Assembly: GCA_032716605.1 (NCBI GenBank)
Contig: CM064571.1
Coordinates: 20,087,371-20,151,370, forward strand
Direction: 5' to 3'
Source: Paralithodes platypus
Lineage: Eukaryota; Arthropoda; Malacostraca; Decapoda; Lithodidae
DNA: 64,000 nucleotides
Under the pieces are notes generated by a model. That model saw only the letters and a program-made list of their open reading frames with translations, was not told where the DNA came from and did no database searches. This document shows positions 1 through 10,867 of the stretch, one piece after another. Both the position numbers and the translations under genes were made by a program. Numbering within the stretch: position 1 is the stretch's first letter; each line of letters begins with the position of its first letter.

Positions 1-364
1 GGTACCTTATCAAAATATTCCATGTGGTACCTTATCAAAATATTCCATGTGGTACCTTATCAAATATTCCATGTGGTACCTTATCAAAATATTCCATGTG
101 GTACCTTATCAAAATATTCCATGTGGTACCTTATCAAAATATTCCATGTGGTACCTTATCAAAATATTCCATGTGGTACCTTATCAAAATATTCCATGTG
201 GTACCTTATCAAAATATTCCATGTGGTACCTTATCAAAATATTCCATGTGGTACCTTATCAAAATATTCCATGTGATACCTTATCAAAATATTCCATGTG
301 GTACCTTATCAAAATATTCCATGTGGTACCTTATCAAAATATTCCATGTGGTACCTTATCAAAA
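1..364. repeat. 25-bp tandem repeat array at window edge
   Basis: About 14.5 head-to-tail copies of a 25-bp unit (GGTACCTTATCAAAATATTC plus CATGT). One copy near 61 is 24 bp and one near 275 reads GATACC. All three forward frames stay open because the unit has no stop in any phase, so long ORFs here are artefacts. The array continues beyond the left edge. Confidence 0.97.
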
Positions 365-584
365 TTCTTCGGGAAATTGAAGTAGAGTATGCCTTATTAT
401 TTAGTCGATCCATTATATGTAAATAGTCTATTATAGAATTCAAGCAAATGGCACGACTTACTGGATCAAAAGCCATACGTTAGCCATTTCTGATTAATGT
501 GTTTGAATCTAGTTAATCTACCATCTTGCGTATTATAATTGCTTCCAGAATTTTGTTTTGTTTTCTATATTATTAACGTTAACT

Positions 585-589
<5 letters not shown>
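365..589. other. unique AT-rich spacer
   Basis: No repeat family, RNA gene or coding exon recognised. Confidence 0.5.
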
Positions 590-659
<70 letters not shown>

Positions 660-809
660 AAGGAGGGCCACAGAGATAAGCAGCACAGAGCAAAGAGTGG
701 AGAGGAGGGGGGGATTGATTGGTAGGTAGGAAGGCAGATAAGCAAAGGCCAAAAAGGGGGGGGGGGGAGTATGGGAAGAGACGGAGGGATGATAAACAGA
801 GAGAGAGTA

Positions 810-841
<32 letters not shown>

Positions 842-860
842 TGTGTGAGAGACAGGAATT
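590..860. repeat. (GA)n and mixed GA/GT microsatellites
   Basis: A pure GA run of about 66 bp at 590-655, then purine-rich DNA and a second GT/GA run at 808-853. Confidence 0.95.
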
Positions 861-1025
861 AGTGGGGTATATTTTAGTTAGCAGGAAGGCGTTTTTGTCA
901 GCCTAGGGGGGGACGAACTAAATAATAGTGCTTGAAAATGGCAATAGTAAACAACATCCTCAAAAATAATTAAACAAAACATCATAATGACCCCCAAGAT
1001 GTCGGCTCAGATAGTGTTTGGTGGA

Positions 1026-1235
1026 GGAGGAAGGGGTGGAGGTGGTGGAGAAGGGTGGAGGTGGTGGAGAAGGGTGGAGGTGGTGGACAAGGGTGGAGGT
1101 GGTGGACAAGGGTGGAGGTGGTGGACAAGGGTGGAGGTGGTGGACAAGGGTGGAGGTGGTGGACAAGGGTGGAGGTGGTGGACAAGGGTGGAGGTAAAAG
1201 GGGTGGAGGTGGTGGAGAAGGGTGGAAGGGCCGGT
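1026..1235. repeat. 19-bp G-rich minisatellite
   Basis: Tandem copies of TGGAGGTGGTGGACAAGGG with a GAGAAGGG variant at both ends. G tracts on the plus strand could form quadruplexes. Open frames across it are repeat artefacts. Confidence 0.93.
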
Positions 1236-1362
1236 CTCACCTCCTCTACACCGGTACTTATAACCTCGTAAAGATCAACCTGATTCTCTCTCTCCCTATT
1301 TCTTACTAACAAACACACACACACATCAGGCTCTTTCAGAACTCTTCTTCTTGGGAGACAGA

Positions 1363-1522
1363 GGTATTCTGACCAGGATTCGAACCCACTCACTCCAGGT
1401 ATATGTGGGAGTGTTGGGCACCGTAAACACTCGGCCATGAGCGGATGTGGCCGAGTGGTTACGGTGCCCAACTCTCCCACATATACCTGGGGTGAGTGTG
1501 TTCGAATCCTGGTCAGGATACC
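1363..1522. repeat. head-to-head palindrome of two tRNA-like sequences
   Basis: The left arm (1363-1438) is the reverse complement of the right arm (1441-1522) with only a few mismatches and almost no spacer. Each arm carries a tRNA-like A box (TGGCCGAGTGG) and B box (GTTCGAATCC), so both look like SINE heads or tRNA pseudogenes rather than functional tRNAs. A transcript would fold into one hairpin of about 75 bp. Confidence 0.85.
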
Positions 1523-1757
1523 TCTCTCCCAACCTGTCCGACAGGCCAGGTCAGGTGAAGGTATTGAGGGATACGCCTTTACACCGGCACCTCGTAGTTA
1601 CTTTCTACTTTTCCTATTTTCTGAAGAGTGTAGAGAGGGGAGAAGGGGTGTTGGAGAGAGAGGAAGCTGTTGAAGTGGCTTTGTTGTGTGTGTTATTAGT
1701 CTGTATACGTCATCGAGGTGTCCCCCGACTGGGTGCAAGCATGTGAAACACGCTAGG
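1441..1757 (+). mobile_element. SINE-P copy with tRNA-like head
   Basis: The right arm of the palindrome runs into a body (GGTGAAGGTATTGAGGGATA ... GGCTTTGTTGTG) that recurs at 33411-33545 and 55912-56060. A tRNA-like head with a conserved body seen three times fits a tRNA-derived SINE. The other two copies lack the head, as expected of 5'-truncated insertions. Confidence 0.7.
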
Positions 1758-1784
1758 ACGTACAACCACACCCACTAAATGTCC

Positions 1785-1855
1785 GCCTTGGCTGGGATTG
1801 AACCCAGGTCAAGCAGATTCACACATGAGCGTACTCTCCACTCGACCGCCGCGGC
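1785..1855 (-). repeat. tRNA-like pseudogene / SINE head
   Basis: On the minus strand, a GGTCGAGTGG A box and GGTTCAATCCC B box are spaced as in a tRNA, with GCCGCGG / CCAAGGC-like ends that do not form a clean acceptor stem. Probably a SINE head. Confidence 0.55.
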
Positions 1856-2069
1856 ATTATAATTAGATACTCCTTCTATTTCTTCTTCTTGTTCTTTTTG
1901 TTATTTGATGAGCCATTAAGTACTATCTACAAATAAATTTTATGTTAAAAGAAGACATCTGATACTATCCAACCTAATTACTTGGGTGACAATCTCTACA
2001 TCATCGCATTCCAAGCGTCTCTTACTAATAAATGAACCAATTTGTCATGATTGGGGCAGTTGGAATTCA

Positions 2070-2166
2070 ATTAACCCTTTCTGTACCGGCGACGTATTTT
2101 TTAGGGAGAAGGGGGTCTAGAAATAATGAGTAGTACCCCCTTAAGGATGAAATGGAAGCCACAGTC
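2070..2166. mobile_element. truncated MITE-B joined to MITE-A end fragment
   Basis: TTAACCCTTTCTGTACCGGC (a MITE-B terminus) breaks at about 2100 into the terminal portion of MITE-A (GGGAGAAGGGGGTCT ... CCCCCTTAAG). Confidence 0.7.
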
Positions 2167-2226
2167 AACTTATTAAGAGGGAGGTAGTTGCTTTTTCTGG
2201 ACACCTTTCTGGTGGGTATGAAACTG

Positions 2227-2830
2227 AAAATGAGGGAGAGGGGGGGGGGGGGGGATAAGCGAGGGAGAGGGAGGGGTAAGCGAGGGAGAGAGAGGAAGGG
2301 GGAAGGAGGAGGGATAGGGGGGGGGGGGGTAAGCCAAGGAGGGGGGGTTAAATATTGGCGGAGTGATCGACAGGCATGGAGTTGCCGAAGCATGCAAGCA
2401 TGAAGGAGGGGGGGGGGGGGGGGGGGGGGAGTGAGGGAGGGGAGGGGATAGACAGAAGGGAGATCAAGGAGAGGGGGAGGAAGGGGGAGGGGAACAGAGA
2501 TGGGAGGGTGAGGGTATTGCGGGGGGGGAGGGGATGAGGGGCAGAGGGAAGGGGGAAAGAGGTGGAGGGAGGGAGATGGGAGGGGCAAGAAAAGGGAGGA
2601 GAGGAGGGGACGGAGCAAGAGAACCGAGAGAGGGGGAGGGGGAGAAGGGAGGGGAGGGGAGAGGTGGAAGAGGGAGGGGAGCAAGCAACAGGAGAGGGGG
2701 AAGGGGAAAAGGGAGGGGTGATGAGGAGAGGGGGGGGAGAGAGAGGGGGACGGGAGGAGAGGAGGGGTGATGAGGGAGGAAGGGAGGGCAGGAGAGGGAG
2801 GGAGGGAGGGGGGAGGGGATTGTTGAAGGA
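2227..2830. repeat. 600-bp polypurine tract
   Basis: The plus strand is nearly pure G/A, with G runs up to about 24 (2405-2430). Mirror-like purine tracts of this kind can form triplex (H-DNA) or quadruplex structures and are slippage-prone. The 293-codon minus-strand frame here is proline/serine/leucine low complexity and is not a gene. Confidence 0.9.
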
Positions 2831-3044
2831 TGGATAGTGAGAGATAAGGGGGAAGAATTTTAAGAAATCTTCGACAGGTAGAGATTACGAGTGTGTTACT
2901 CGTTACTTGTTCGTCAAGGGGAATCCACGCAATGCGAGCTAAGCTCATTATTATCGCGCCTCCTTAACTGGGAATGTATTGCGTGAAATGCATGTTAAGT
3001 GTTTTATGTACTGTTGGAATGGCTGTGGATGTGTGTGTAGTCTG

Positions 3045-3372
3045 TATTTAGCCAATTGGCGACATCGGAAAACGAAGGCTTAGGGGTGGGATCTGTATGG
3101 TACCATTCTCACTATAGACGGTACCGTCTCGCCGAAGGCTTAGGTAGCCATCAGCTAGGACCTTAGGTGAACATCTGATACCCATCTCGCCTTGGTCCCA
3201 TTTTTGCCAACCCAGATGGGGTCACAACGTCGTCCACTTATTCCAGGTACCTATTTACAGCTAGGTGAAGGCTAACCCATGAAAGGAGACAAGCCCATTT
3301 GTCGCCGCCCGGCCGGGGATTGAACCCCGCCCCCTCGTGGTGAGACGAGAGCGACCTACCTAGGCTACGGGC
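3045..3372 (-). mobile_element. SINE-J (tRNA-headed SINE)
   Basis: On the minus strand the head at 3372-3307 starts GCCCGTAGCC, ends GGCCGGGC, and has a B box GGGTTCAATCCCC-like motif. It is followed by a body containing AGCTGTAAATAGGTACCTGG. The head ends pair as a tRNA acceptor stem. This is the usual layout of an arthropod tRNA-derived SINE; the family name is mine. Confidence 0.75.
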
Positions 3373-3479
3373 TGTGTGTGTGTGTGTGTGTGGTGTGTGT
3401 GTGTGTTGTGTTGTGGTGTGGTGGACGTGTTGTGGGTGGCGGTGAGTGTTCCCCTGTGAGTGTTTTTTGTGTGTGTGTG

Positions 3480-3561
<82 letters not shown>

Positions 3562-3600
3562 AAGAAAGAGAGCGAGAGCAAGAGAGACAGACAGACAGAG
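3373..3600. repeat. (TG)n and (GA)n microsatellites
   Basis: TG-rich run at 3373-3478 followed by GA run at 3481-3560 with decayed purine flank. Confidence 0.95.
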
Positions 3601-3842
3601 GTTAATATCGCATCAAGAAATCACACACACACACACTCTTAACCCTACCCCTTCAATTACCCCCCCCAAATATATGGCCTTTATAATTAGGCGTCCAAAG
3701 TGGGTAGGTGGTGCGTCAAACCGGCCACATTCCTAAACGGCTGCAGACTTAAACGGCATATTTTAACATCAAAATCGGGAAAAACAAAAGGAGAGGAGGA
3801 GATTATTTATTTGTAATTACTTATTTAATATTAAATAGCAAG

Positions 3843-4440
3843 CAGCCATCCATCATCAATCCATCCCAGCTATCCAGCCAGCCATCAATCCAGACTCTAT
3901 CCATCAGCCATCCATCCATCCATCAATCAATCCATCTATCCAAGCCATCCAAGCCACATCCATCCATACCACCATCCATCCATCAATCCAATCCATCCAT
4001 CCACCCATCCATCCATCCAATCATCAATCCATCCATCCAATCATCAATCCATCCATCCAATCATCAATCCATCCATCCATCCCAGCCCAGCCATCCAAGA
4101 AGCCACACCTCCATCCATCCATCCATCGAAGCCATCCATCCAGCATCCATCCATCTATCCATCCATCATAATCCATCCATCCATCCATCCCATCAATCCA
4201 TCAACAAATATCCATCTCCATCCATCCAAGCATCAATCCATCCATCCTCCATCCATCTATCCATTTGTCGGATGCATCCAAAAACCATCTATCCATCCAT
4301 CCATCCATCCAATCATCAATCCATCCATCCATATATCCATCCATCCATCCATCCAATCATCAATCCATCCATCCATCCATCCATCTATCCATTTGTCTAT
4401 GCATCCATCCATCTATCCATCCATCCATCCATCTATCCCC
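3843..4440. repeat. (ATCC)n satellite block
   Basis: Nearly 600 bp of CCAT/CCAAT-type tetranucleotide repeats, degenerate at the left end and cleaner at the right. The open frames are repeat artefacts. Confidence 0.95.
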
Positions 4441-4549
4441 GGCAATTTCTAACCGGGGTCCTATAAACTTACCATCCAGATCAACTTTGTTATACTTGGG
4501 AGCCAAATAATGCTTTTTGTAATAATACCTTCTATGCATCAGCTTACAC

Positions 4550-4571
4550 ACACAAACACACACACACATTT

Positions 4572-4627
<56 letters not shown>

Positions 4628-5116
4628 TCTTATTTGCTCTTCTTTCCTTCCACTGTCCCTTACTCTCGGGTTAGCTATCTATCTCTACTAGAATTAGGTC
4701 CTGACCACCTCGCTGGGATCGTAAGGTCTGTGTGGTCAGTGTATATATGCAAATATATGTAAATATATATCACTCTCACACACACACACACACCTCTCTC
4801 TCACACACACACACACATCTCATTCACATACACAATGCTCTCTCTCTCACACACACATACATCTCCTTCACTCCTACTCTCTCTCTCACACACACACACA
4901 CACACAACTCTCTCTCTCTCTAACTCTCACACACACACACACACACAATGCTCTCTCTCTCTCACACACACATACATCTCATTCACTCATACTCTCTCTC
5001 TCTCTCTCACACACTAACACTCTCTCTCTCTCTCTCACACACACATACATCTCATTCACTCCTACTCTCTCTCTCTCTCACACACTAACACTCACTCTCT
5101 CTCTCTCACACACACA

Positions 5117-5152
<36 letters not shown>
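4550..5152. repeat. interleaved (CT)n / (CA)n microsatellites
   Basis: CT run at 4577-4624, then repeated blocks alternating CTCTCT with CACACA and an ACATACATCTC linker (4778-5152), showing higher-order duplication of a compound microsatellite. Confidence 0.95.
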
Positions 5153-5227
5153 GAACCTGGAGGTGCACACTTTACGAGCTGCTAATGCCTATGTTCACCT
5201 CCATCCTGCTGTTAGATCGGCCAGGCT

Positions 5228-5230
<3 letters not shown>

Positions 5231-5294
<64 letters not shown>

Positions 5295-5356
5295 AGTGTG
5301 TGAGAGAGAGAGAGAGAGGAGAGTGTGTGTGTGTGTGTAGGTGAGAGGAGAGTGTG

Positions 5357-5432
<76 letters not shown>

Positions 5433-5455
5433 CAGAGAGAGTGAGAGCGAGAGAG
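5231..5455. repeat. (GA)n-(GT)n compound microsatellite
   Basis: GA run at 5231-5289, mixed GA/GT, then a GT run at about 5355-5422. Confidence 0.95.
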
Positions 5456-5529
5456 AGGTAGATGTCCTTCCTAAAGTGAATTAAACCTGCTAAACATTGC
5501 CAGAAATAGATGAAAAGAACGTGACCGGT

Positions 5530-5600
5530 ACTGAATGGGTAAATAACTAAATGGGTAAATAACTGAATGGGTAAATAACTAAATGGGTAAATAAATAAAA
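5530..5600. repeat. short tandem repeat of a 16-bp unit
   Basis: Four copies of an AATGGGTAAATAACTA-like unit. Confidence 0.85.
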
Positions 5601-5799
5601 GTACATTTATAAACAACATAAAACCCCAATTAATCCTAGTTTCTATCCACCAGACATCTCCAGTAGTATTGCATCTCTGTCCTACATCGATGTTTACGGC
5701 TCTAACTTCCTTATAGCCTGAAACTCGCAAGTGGTCAAATGCCCATACGAATTGACGGAAAAAGACACCGCAATTTGACTATACCCTGGTTTTTTTGTG

Positions 5800-5916
5800 A
5801 GTTTGTTTTTAAATGGTGATAAATTGGAAAGTTCCCATCAGAATTTTACAGTTATTTTGAAAATATTGTAGTGGCATATGGTGCTAATTATATACAATAG
5901 GTCTTAATATGATGCA
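5800..5916. mobile_element. MITE-G fragment
   Basis: Matches the internal part of the MITE-G copy at 8954-9243 (AAATTGGAAAGTTCCCATCA ... GTCTTAATATGATGCA). It is cut off by the microsatellite at 5916. Confidence 0.7.
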
Positions 5917-6400
5917 GAGAGAGAGAGAGAGAGAGGGGGGGGGAGGAGGAGAAGGGTGAGGCAGCTAGGCAAGGGAAAAAAATAGATAGATAGAGGGAGG
6001 GGGGGGGGGGGGGGAGACAGTTAGGCAGGTAAGAGGTAAGGTAGGTAGGTAGGGAAGGAAGGGTGAGAAAGGCAGGCAGGTAGATAGGGAGGGGGTTAAG
6101 GAAGGCAGGTAGGGAGGGAGGTAAGGCAGGCAGGCAGGGAGGGAAGGTGGGTAGGTAGGGAGAGAGGTAAGACAGGTAGGTAGGTGAGTAAGGCAGACAG
6201 GCTGGCAGGTATGGAGTGGGGTAAGGCAGGAAGGCAGATAGGTAGGTAGGAGGGTAAGGCAGGCAGGCAGATAGGTAGGTAGGTAGGAGAGCAAGGTAGG
6301 TAGGTAGGTAGGTAAGAGGGTAGTAAGGCAGGCAGGGAAGCAAGAGATCATTGGCTGATAATAAAACGAGTGGTATGGACAGTGAGGGGGGGGGGGGGGG
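5916..6400. repeat. GA/GGTA/GGCA purine-rich repeat
   Basis: A GA run, a G run, then a degenerate GGTAGGTAGGCAGGCA-type block, ending in a G run directly at the assembly gap. Confidence 0.93.
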
Positions 6401-6500
6401 NNNNNNNNNNNNNNNNNNNNNNNNNNNNNNNNNNNNNNNNNNNNNNNNNNNNNNNNNNNNNNNNNNNNNNNNNNNNNNNNNNNNNNNNNNNNNNNNNNNN
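6401..6500. other. assembly gap (100 N)
   Basis: Exactly 100 N, preceded by a poly-G run; probably a placeholder of unknown true length. Confidence 1.
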
Positions 6501-6550
6501 AACAAAATTACACAATTCAAAATCACTATTAAAAGACTCACTCTCACTCA

Positions 6551-6581
<31 letters not shown>

Positions 6582-6680
6582 CGTATCAATGTTGCTTGTG
6601 TTGGTGAAAGCATGAAGTGAATTAGCAGACTTGTTTTGTCAGTTCCGTCACTGCTCTTACGTGTGGGAAGGGAGGTTTTT

Positions 6681-6823
<143 letters not shown>

Positions 6824-7334
6824 ACAAGTGAGTGAAGAGGGTAAAACAAGAGAGGGAAGGAGAGAAGGAATGAACAACTGGTAAAAAAAGGACAGGACAA
6901 AAATAAAGGGGAAATGTATATTTATTAACTTATTCATTCATATTTTTTAAGTTTCCTCCCTAGACCTCCATGAAGCTTATAAAAAACAACACCAAGACCC
7001 CGTCAAAAAAAAAAAAAAAAAAAAATCACAAGAGAAAGTACGATACCGTATGACCAAGAGCAGCAAAGTAAAAACACATATATATAAAAGAGCTACTCTA
7101 GTTTCTCACATACAAAGTGAGGAAGTATAAGTGAAAGAGCCACTCCACTCTCTCACCTCACCTCTCATCTTTTTCTCTCATTATTATTGCCCCCCCCCCC
7201 CCCCCAAACTCCCCTCTCCCTCCCACCCACGCCCCCACACTTCAGAGGGCGCCGAAAAGACCACACGCAAGTACGAGGTGAATTACACACAGGATCTCTC
7301 AAGAATACCGCCTGCCTCTCTTGAACATAACAAG

Positions 7335-7452
7335 GAATATTAATAATAATTATTATTATTATTATATTTAAAATAAAGACAAAAATAATTACAATAATAA
7401 TACCACTACTACTACAATTATTACTACTACTACTAATAATAATAACAATAAA
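7335..7452. repeat. (AAT)n-rich trinucleotide repeat
   Basis: Degenerate AAT/ACT/ATT trinucleotides. Confidence 0.85.
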
Positions 7453-7499
7453 AGAAGGCACAAACTAACTGCATCAAGGAAACAACGCGCCCTGGGAGT

Positions 7500-7680
7500 T
7501 TCAAAAAAACAAGCTGTATTAGAAAAAGCTGTAACTTAACTGTTATAATAATACAACCTCGAAGTCATCAGTAAAAAGCAATAAAGGCAGCGGCAATTTC
7601 AAGCTCGAACCTAACCCTGTCATAATAATACGCTCTCCAAGTCATCAGTAAAAAGGGCGGTAACGTGAAATCCGTAAAAA
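7500..7680. repeat. diverged direct repeat pair
   Basis: TATAATAATAC ... AAGTCATCAGTAAAAAG occurs at about 7548-7580 and 7621-7656; local duplication, no gene seen. Confidence 0.6.
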
Positions 7681-7724
7681 AGTGAAATCCAAATGGTGTA
7701 ATGTGGTGAGGATGATGTTTATAC

Positions 7725-7932
7725 CCGGGTTCGACTCCTGTTGCGGGCGTATGACAGAGGGGCGGTGTGCGGGCGTTACGCAGGGGTGGCGGCGGACAAG
7801 GCCGGCCTAAGAGGTGTCCCGGGCGTTTGATATTCGCCGCTTCAGAAGGTGTCGATGAGGACCGCGGGAAAATGGTGCGAGATGCCGACACTTTCGTACA
7901 GGAATTCGTGCTCGCACATACACAGGCCATGT
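7725..7932 (+). other. GC-rich island, no gene assigned
   Basis: It is GC-rich against AT-rich surroundings and contains GGGTTCGACTCCTG, a tRNA-like B box, so a SINE remnant is the simplest explanation. An open frame runs through it on both strands, but I see no recognisable domain or splice context. Confidence 0.35.
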
Positions 7933-7988
7933 ATTATATACTATTCAACTTATTGGTAATACTTTGTGCAGCAATTATTTTAAGGAGT

Positions 7989-7989
7989 G

Positions 7990-8061
<72 letters not shown>

Positions 8062-8065
8062 TATA
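7989..8065. repeat. (TA)n microsatellite
   Basis: About 66 bp of TA ending in ACAGTATAT. Confidence 0.97.
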
Positions 8066-8409
8066 TGCGTCTCCTTACGATTTTATATAAATTGGCAAAT
8101 ACTCTCAATGCGGTAGGATTGGGAAACGGCCATATCCCCAAACATTATGCAGAACCCTCTCCTTATTTAATGAATTGTGTACAAATCAAATATCATCTAA
8201 TAAAACACAGATATCGAATATTCCTTGGTATCCGTTCGATAGAGGGCATGCAGCACCCTTCCCTTCCCATTAAGAATAAGGTACGAGCCTAGGACAAATT
8301 AATGGGTGTGTAATATTGAATCTGTCCGTCCTGAGCCTACCGACCATTACCCAGCCTAACATACCTATAATCAGCTGTAATTACCATACCTGTTATTATG
8401 GTAGGCTTA

Positions 8410-8760
8410 GACAGAGTGAGAGAGAGAGAATGGATATACAGTATATGAGGGAGGGGGGTAGAAAGGGAGAATTATAGAAAAAGAAACAGGAATAAGAGGG
8501 ACTAAAATGCAGTATGTACTAAAGGGAGACAGAAATACAAAAACATATAGAATGGAAAACAAGTGAGAGGGAAGAAGAGAGGAATACAGCTACAGAGAGA
8601 GAGAGAGAGATAAAGAGAGAAATAACGCAAGAAAGAAAGATACGCACAGACAAAGAAAGGAAGACAAAGAAAGGAAGACAAAGAGAGAGAGAAATAACGC
8701 AAGAAAGAAAGAAAGACAAAGCAAGAGAGAGAAAGAAAGATAGAGAAGGCGGTAGATAAG
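8410..8760. repeat. degenerate GA/GAAA purine repeat
   Basis: Purine-biased DNA with GA runs and a duplicated AGAGAGAAATAACGCAAGAA segment (about 8616 and 8689). Confidence 0.85.
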
Positions 8761-8953
8761 AGAGTGAAAATAAAGGGCGGGTTGCTCACACCTCCACACA
8801 CAAGCGGTATCACGTGACCTCTTCATTTAGGCTCGTATTACAGTCAAGACAAGAAAGGGAAGGCTTGTCTACAGGCCCTATGCTAACAAAAATCGGCTAA
8901 CCTTCGCCATGTTGGTGCCACTTGGGTCTTTAAGCCTCTCTCTACACTATACT

Positions 8954-9243
8954 CTGTTTCTTTTCAACTGACGGTAAATTTCAAAAGTTCCCATCAAGAT
9001 TTCTCAGTTATTTTGAAGATTTTGTAGTGAAATATAATCTGTTGTTTTTCAACTGACGGTAAATTTCAAAGTTTCCATCAAGATTTCTCGGTGATTTTTA
9101 AGATTGTGTAGTGAAATATGGTGCTAATTATATAAACTTGGTCTTAATATGAGGCATAGACATGGTAGTTGCATATTTTTCCATTAGTTATCGATAAATC
9201 AGTTGCTAAGGGATTCAATTTACCGTCAGCTGAAAAGAAACAG
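8954..9243. mobile_element. MITE-G, complete copy with terminal inverted repeats
   Basis: The left end CTGTTTCTTTTCAACTGACG and the right end CGTCAGCTGAAAAGAAACAG are inverted repeats about 27 bp long. The left end is internally duplicated (8954-9039 and 9030-9120). It is non-coding. Related copies are at 5800-5916, 21285-21470 and 22210-22405. Confidence 0.8.
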
Positions 9244-9269
9244 TAGAATAATCTAGTATATTCACGTCC

Positions 9270-9912
9270 TTAACCCCTTATGTACCGGTGATGTACTTTT
9301 CATTATATTCTGGCAACTATTAGACGATTGTGTACAGCTTAGGGAGGACGTCTACTCATTAAACAGGCTGGTGATGGGCTGGTCTATCCGAGTGAGAACT
9401 GAGCGATCTCTGCCATACCCATAGCTTACTCTGACTGTTCCTTTTACTTATATATCTTCTAGATCTCAAGTGGCGGCGTCGTTTCCGTGGATTGACCTCC
9501 CAACTGCCAACCTAGAAGTTGACAGATTAGGAGCCAAAGTGTCACATTTTTCCCTTACCCCTCAACTTTCCCTTCATAATTGCTGAGGGGCACAGGGCCT
9601 TGGGTGGGGCTTTGGTTTCCCGGGCGTTTCCGCACCCTCCTCAGCTCCCTGCCTTGGGAGTGGCTTCGGTCACCCGGGCATTGTTAGTGGTAAGCAGGGA
9701 GGATTTTGTGGGGGCGCTCGTTTATGGCCTTGGCCTTGCTCGAGACCTTGGGGCTGTTCGGCCAGACAGCCTGGGGAACAACAACAACAGGCTACAGACT
9801 ATCTCAAATTAATCCTTTTAGCTACCACATATCCTTCCTAAGCTTCATAAAATCGTCTAAATGTAGCTGAAATATAATGCAAACTACGTAGCCGGTACAG
9901 AAGGGATTATAA
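9270..9912 (+). mobile_element. MITE-B interrupted by a retroposon
   Basis: The left half (TTAACCCCTTATGTACCGGT) occupies 9270-9369 and the right half (ATCCTTCCTAAGCTTCATAA ... CCGGTACAGAAGGG) 9786-9912. The 416-bp retroposon lies between them with a target-site duplication. Confidence 0.85.
9362..9793 (+). mobile_element. ~416-bp retroposon copy 1 with TSD and (AAC)n tail
   Basis: The element occupies 9370-9785 and is flanked by an 8-bp direct repeat AACAGGCT (9362-9369, 9786-9793). It ends in an (AAC)n tail, the mark of target-primed retrotransposition. No clear Pol III boxes are visible, so it is either an atypical SINE or the 3' part of a LINE. The inverted partner is at 10165-10583. Confidence 0.88.
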
Positions 9913-10014
9913 CCCCTTCTGTACATCTTACTAATTTGATTTTAGCTATATTTAGACGATTGAGTGCAGTTTAGGAAGGATCTATGGCAGTAAAAAGGGG
10001 TTAAGTGAGATAGT
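9913..10014 (+). mobile_element. MITE-B half copy
   Basis: CCCCTTCTGTACATC ... TTTAGACGATTGAGTGCAG ... AAAAGGGGTTAAG: one arm of the MITE-B hairpin next to the previous copy. Confidence 0.75.
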
Positions 10015-10024
10015 TCTCTCTCTT

Positions 10025-10154
10025 TCGGTGGTGTAATGGTTAGAGCAAGATCAATAATACTTATTGTTATTGGTCTTGGGTTAGTGTTTCAAATCTGTTT
10101 GTGGTACCCCCGGGAGGATCACATGCTTTCAATAATTGTATTGGGAGGTGTTTT
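10025..10154 (+). mobile_element. SINE-C copy (tRNA-like head)
   Basis: The A box-like GGTGTAATGGTTAGAGCA and the B box-like TGTTTCAAATCTG are followed by CGGGAGGATCACATGCTTTC and ATAATTGTATTGGG, the SINE-C body start. Its 3' part is displaced by retroposon copy 2. Other copies are at 21176, 36470, 44450, 50017 and 58640. Confidence 0.75.
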
Positions 10155-10593
10155 GTGTTGGGAGTTGTTGTTGTTGTTGTTGTTGTTCCCAAAGCTGCCT
10201 GGCCGAACAGCCCCAATTCCCCCGAGCAATTCCAAGGCCATAACCGAGCGCCCCCACAGAACCCTCCCTGCCGACCACAATAAAGCCTGGGTGACCGAAG
10301 ACACTCCATGGCGGGGATCTGAGGAGGGTGCGGAAACGCCCGGGAAACCAAAGCCCCACCCAGGGCCCTGTGCCCCTCAGCAATTATGAAGAGAAAGTTG
10401 AGGGGCAAGGGAAAAATGTGACGCTTTGGCTTCCAATCTTGGTAGATTGGGAGGTCAATCCACGGAAAAGACGCCGTCACTTGAGATCTAGAAAATATAT
10501 AAGTTAAAGGAACAGTAAGAGTAAGCTATGGGTATGGCAGAGCTCGCTCAGTTCTCACTCTGATAGACCAGCCCATCACCAATGTGTTGGGAG
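10155..10593 (-). mobile_element. ~419-bp retroposon copy 2 (inverted) with TSD
   Basis: The element is 10165-10583, reversed relative to the 9370-9785 copy and clearly homologous along its length. It is flanked by a 10-bp direct repeat GTGTTGGGAG (10155-10164, 10584-10593). Its poly-(AAC) tail appears as (GTT)n at 10165-10188. Confidence 0.88.
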
Positions 10594-10611
10594 TTAAATT
10601 AATGAATTAAT

Positions 10612-10616
<5 letters not shown>

Positions 10617-10693
<77 letters not shown>

Positions 10694-10746
10694 GTGTAGG
10701 TGATTAAAGCGTCGGCTATCGTCCTGACGGTCGGCGGTTCGAACCC

Positions 10747-10795
<49 letters not shown>
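10617..10795. repeat. (TA)n blocks flanking a tRNA-like sequence
   Basis: TA runs at 10617-10686 and 10751-10791 enclose a GC-rich 10687-10750 segment (GGTGTAGGTGATTAAAGCG ... GGTTCGAACCCC) that resembles a tRNA or SINE head. Confidence 0.8.
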
Positions 10796-10797
<2 letters not shown>

Positions 10798-10867
10798 CGA
10801 GAGAGAGATAGGGGGGGGGGGGAGTGTGACGGAGAGTTTTGTCACGCCTCCACCATCCATCATACTA

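Noticed and set aside
1..364. Possible CRISPR array
   Set aside because: The units are directly adjacent with no variable spacers, and the genome is eukaryotic.
22..385. Overlapping open frames with repeated WYLIKIFHV-like peptides
   Set aside because: Generated by a 25-bp tandem repeat lacking stops in all frames; no start context, no gene.
1007..1480. 157-codon minus-strand frame
   Set aside because: Runs through the minisatellite and a SINE head; low-complexity peptide.
2067..2948. 293-codon minus-strand frame
   Set aside because: Translation of the polypyrimidine strand of a G/A tract; Ser/Pro/Leu low complexity only.
5888..6547. 219-codon minus-strand frame
   Set aside because: Crosses the N gap and GGTA repeats.
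7767..8090. Frame in the GC-rich island extending into a TA repeat
   Set aside because: C-terminal third is (TA)n translation; the start region contains a tRNA-like B box.
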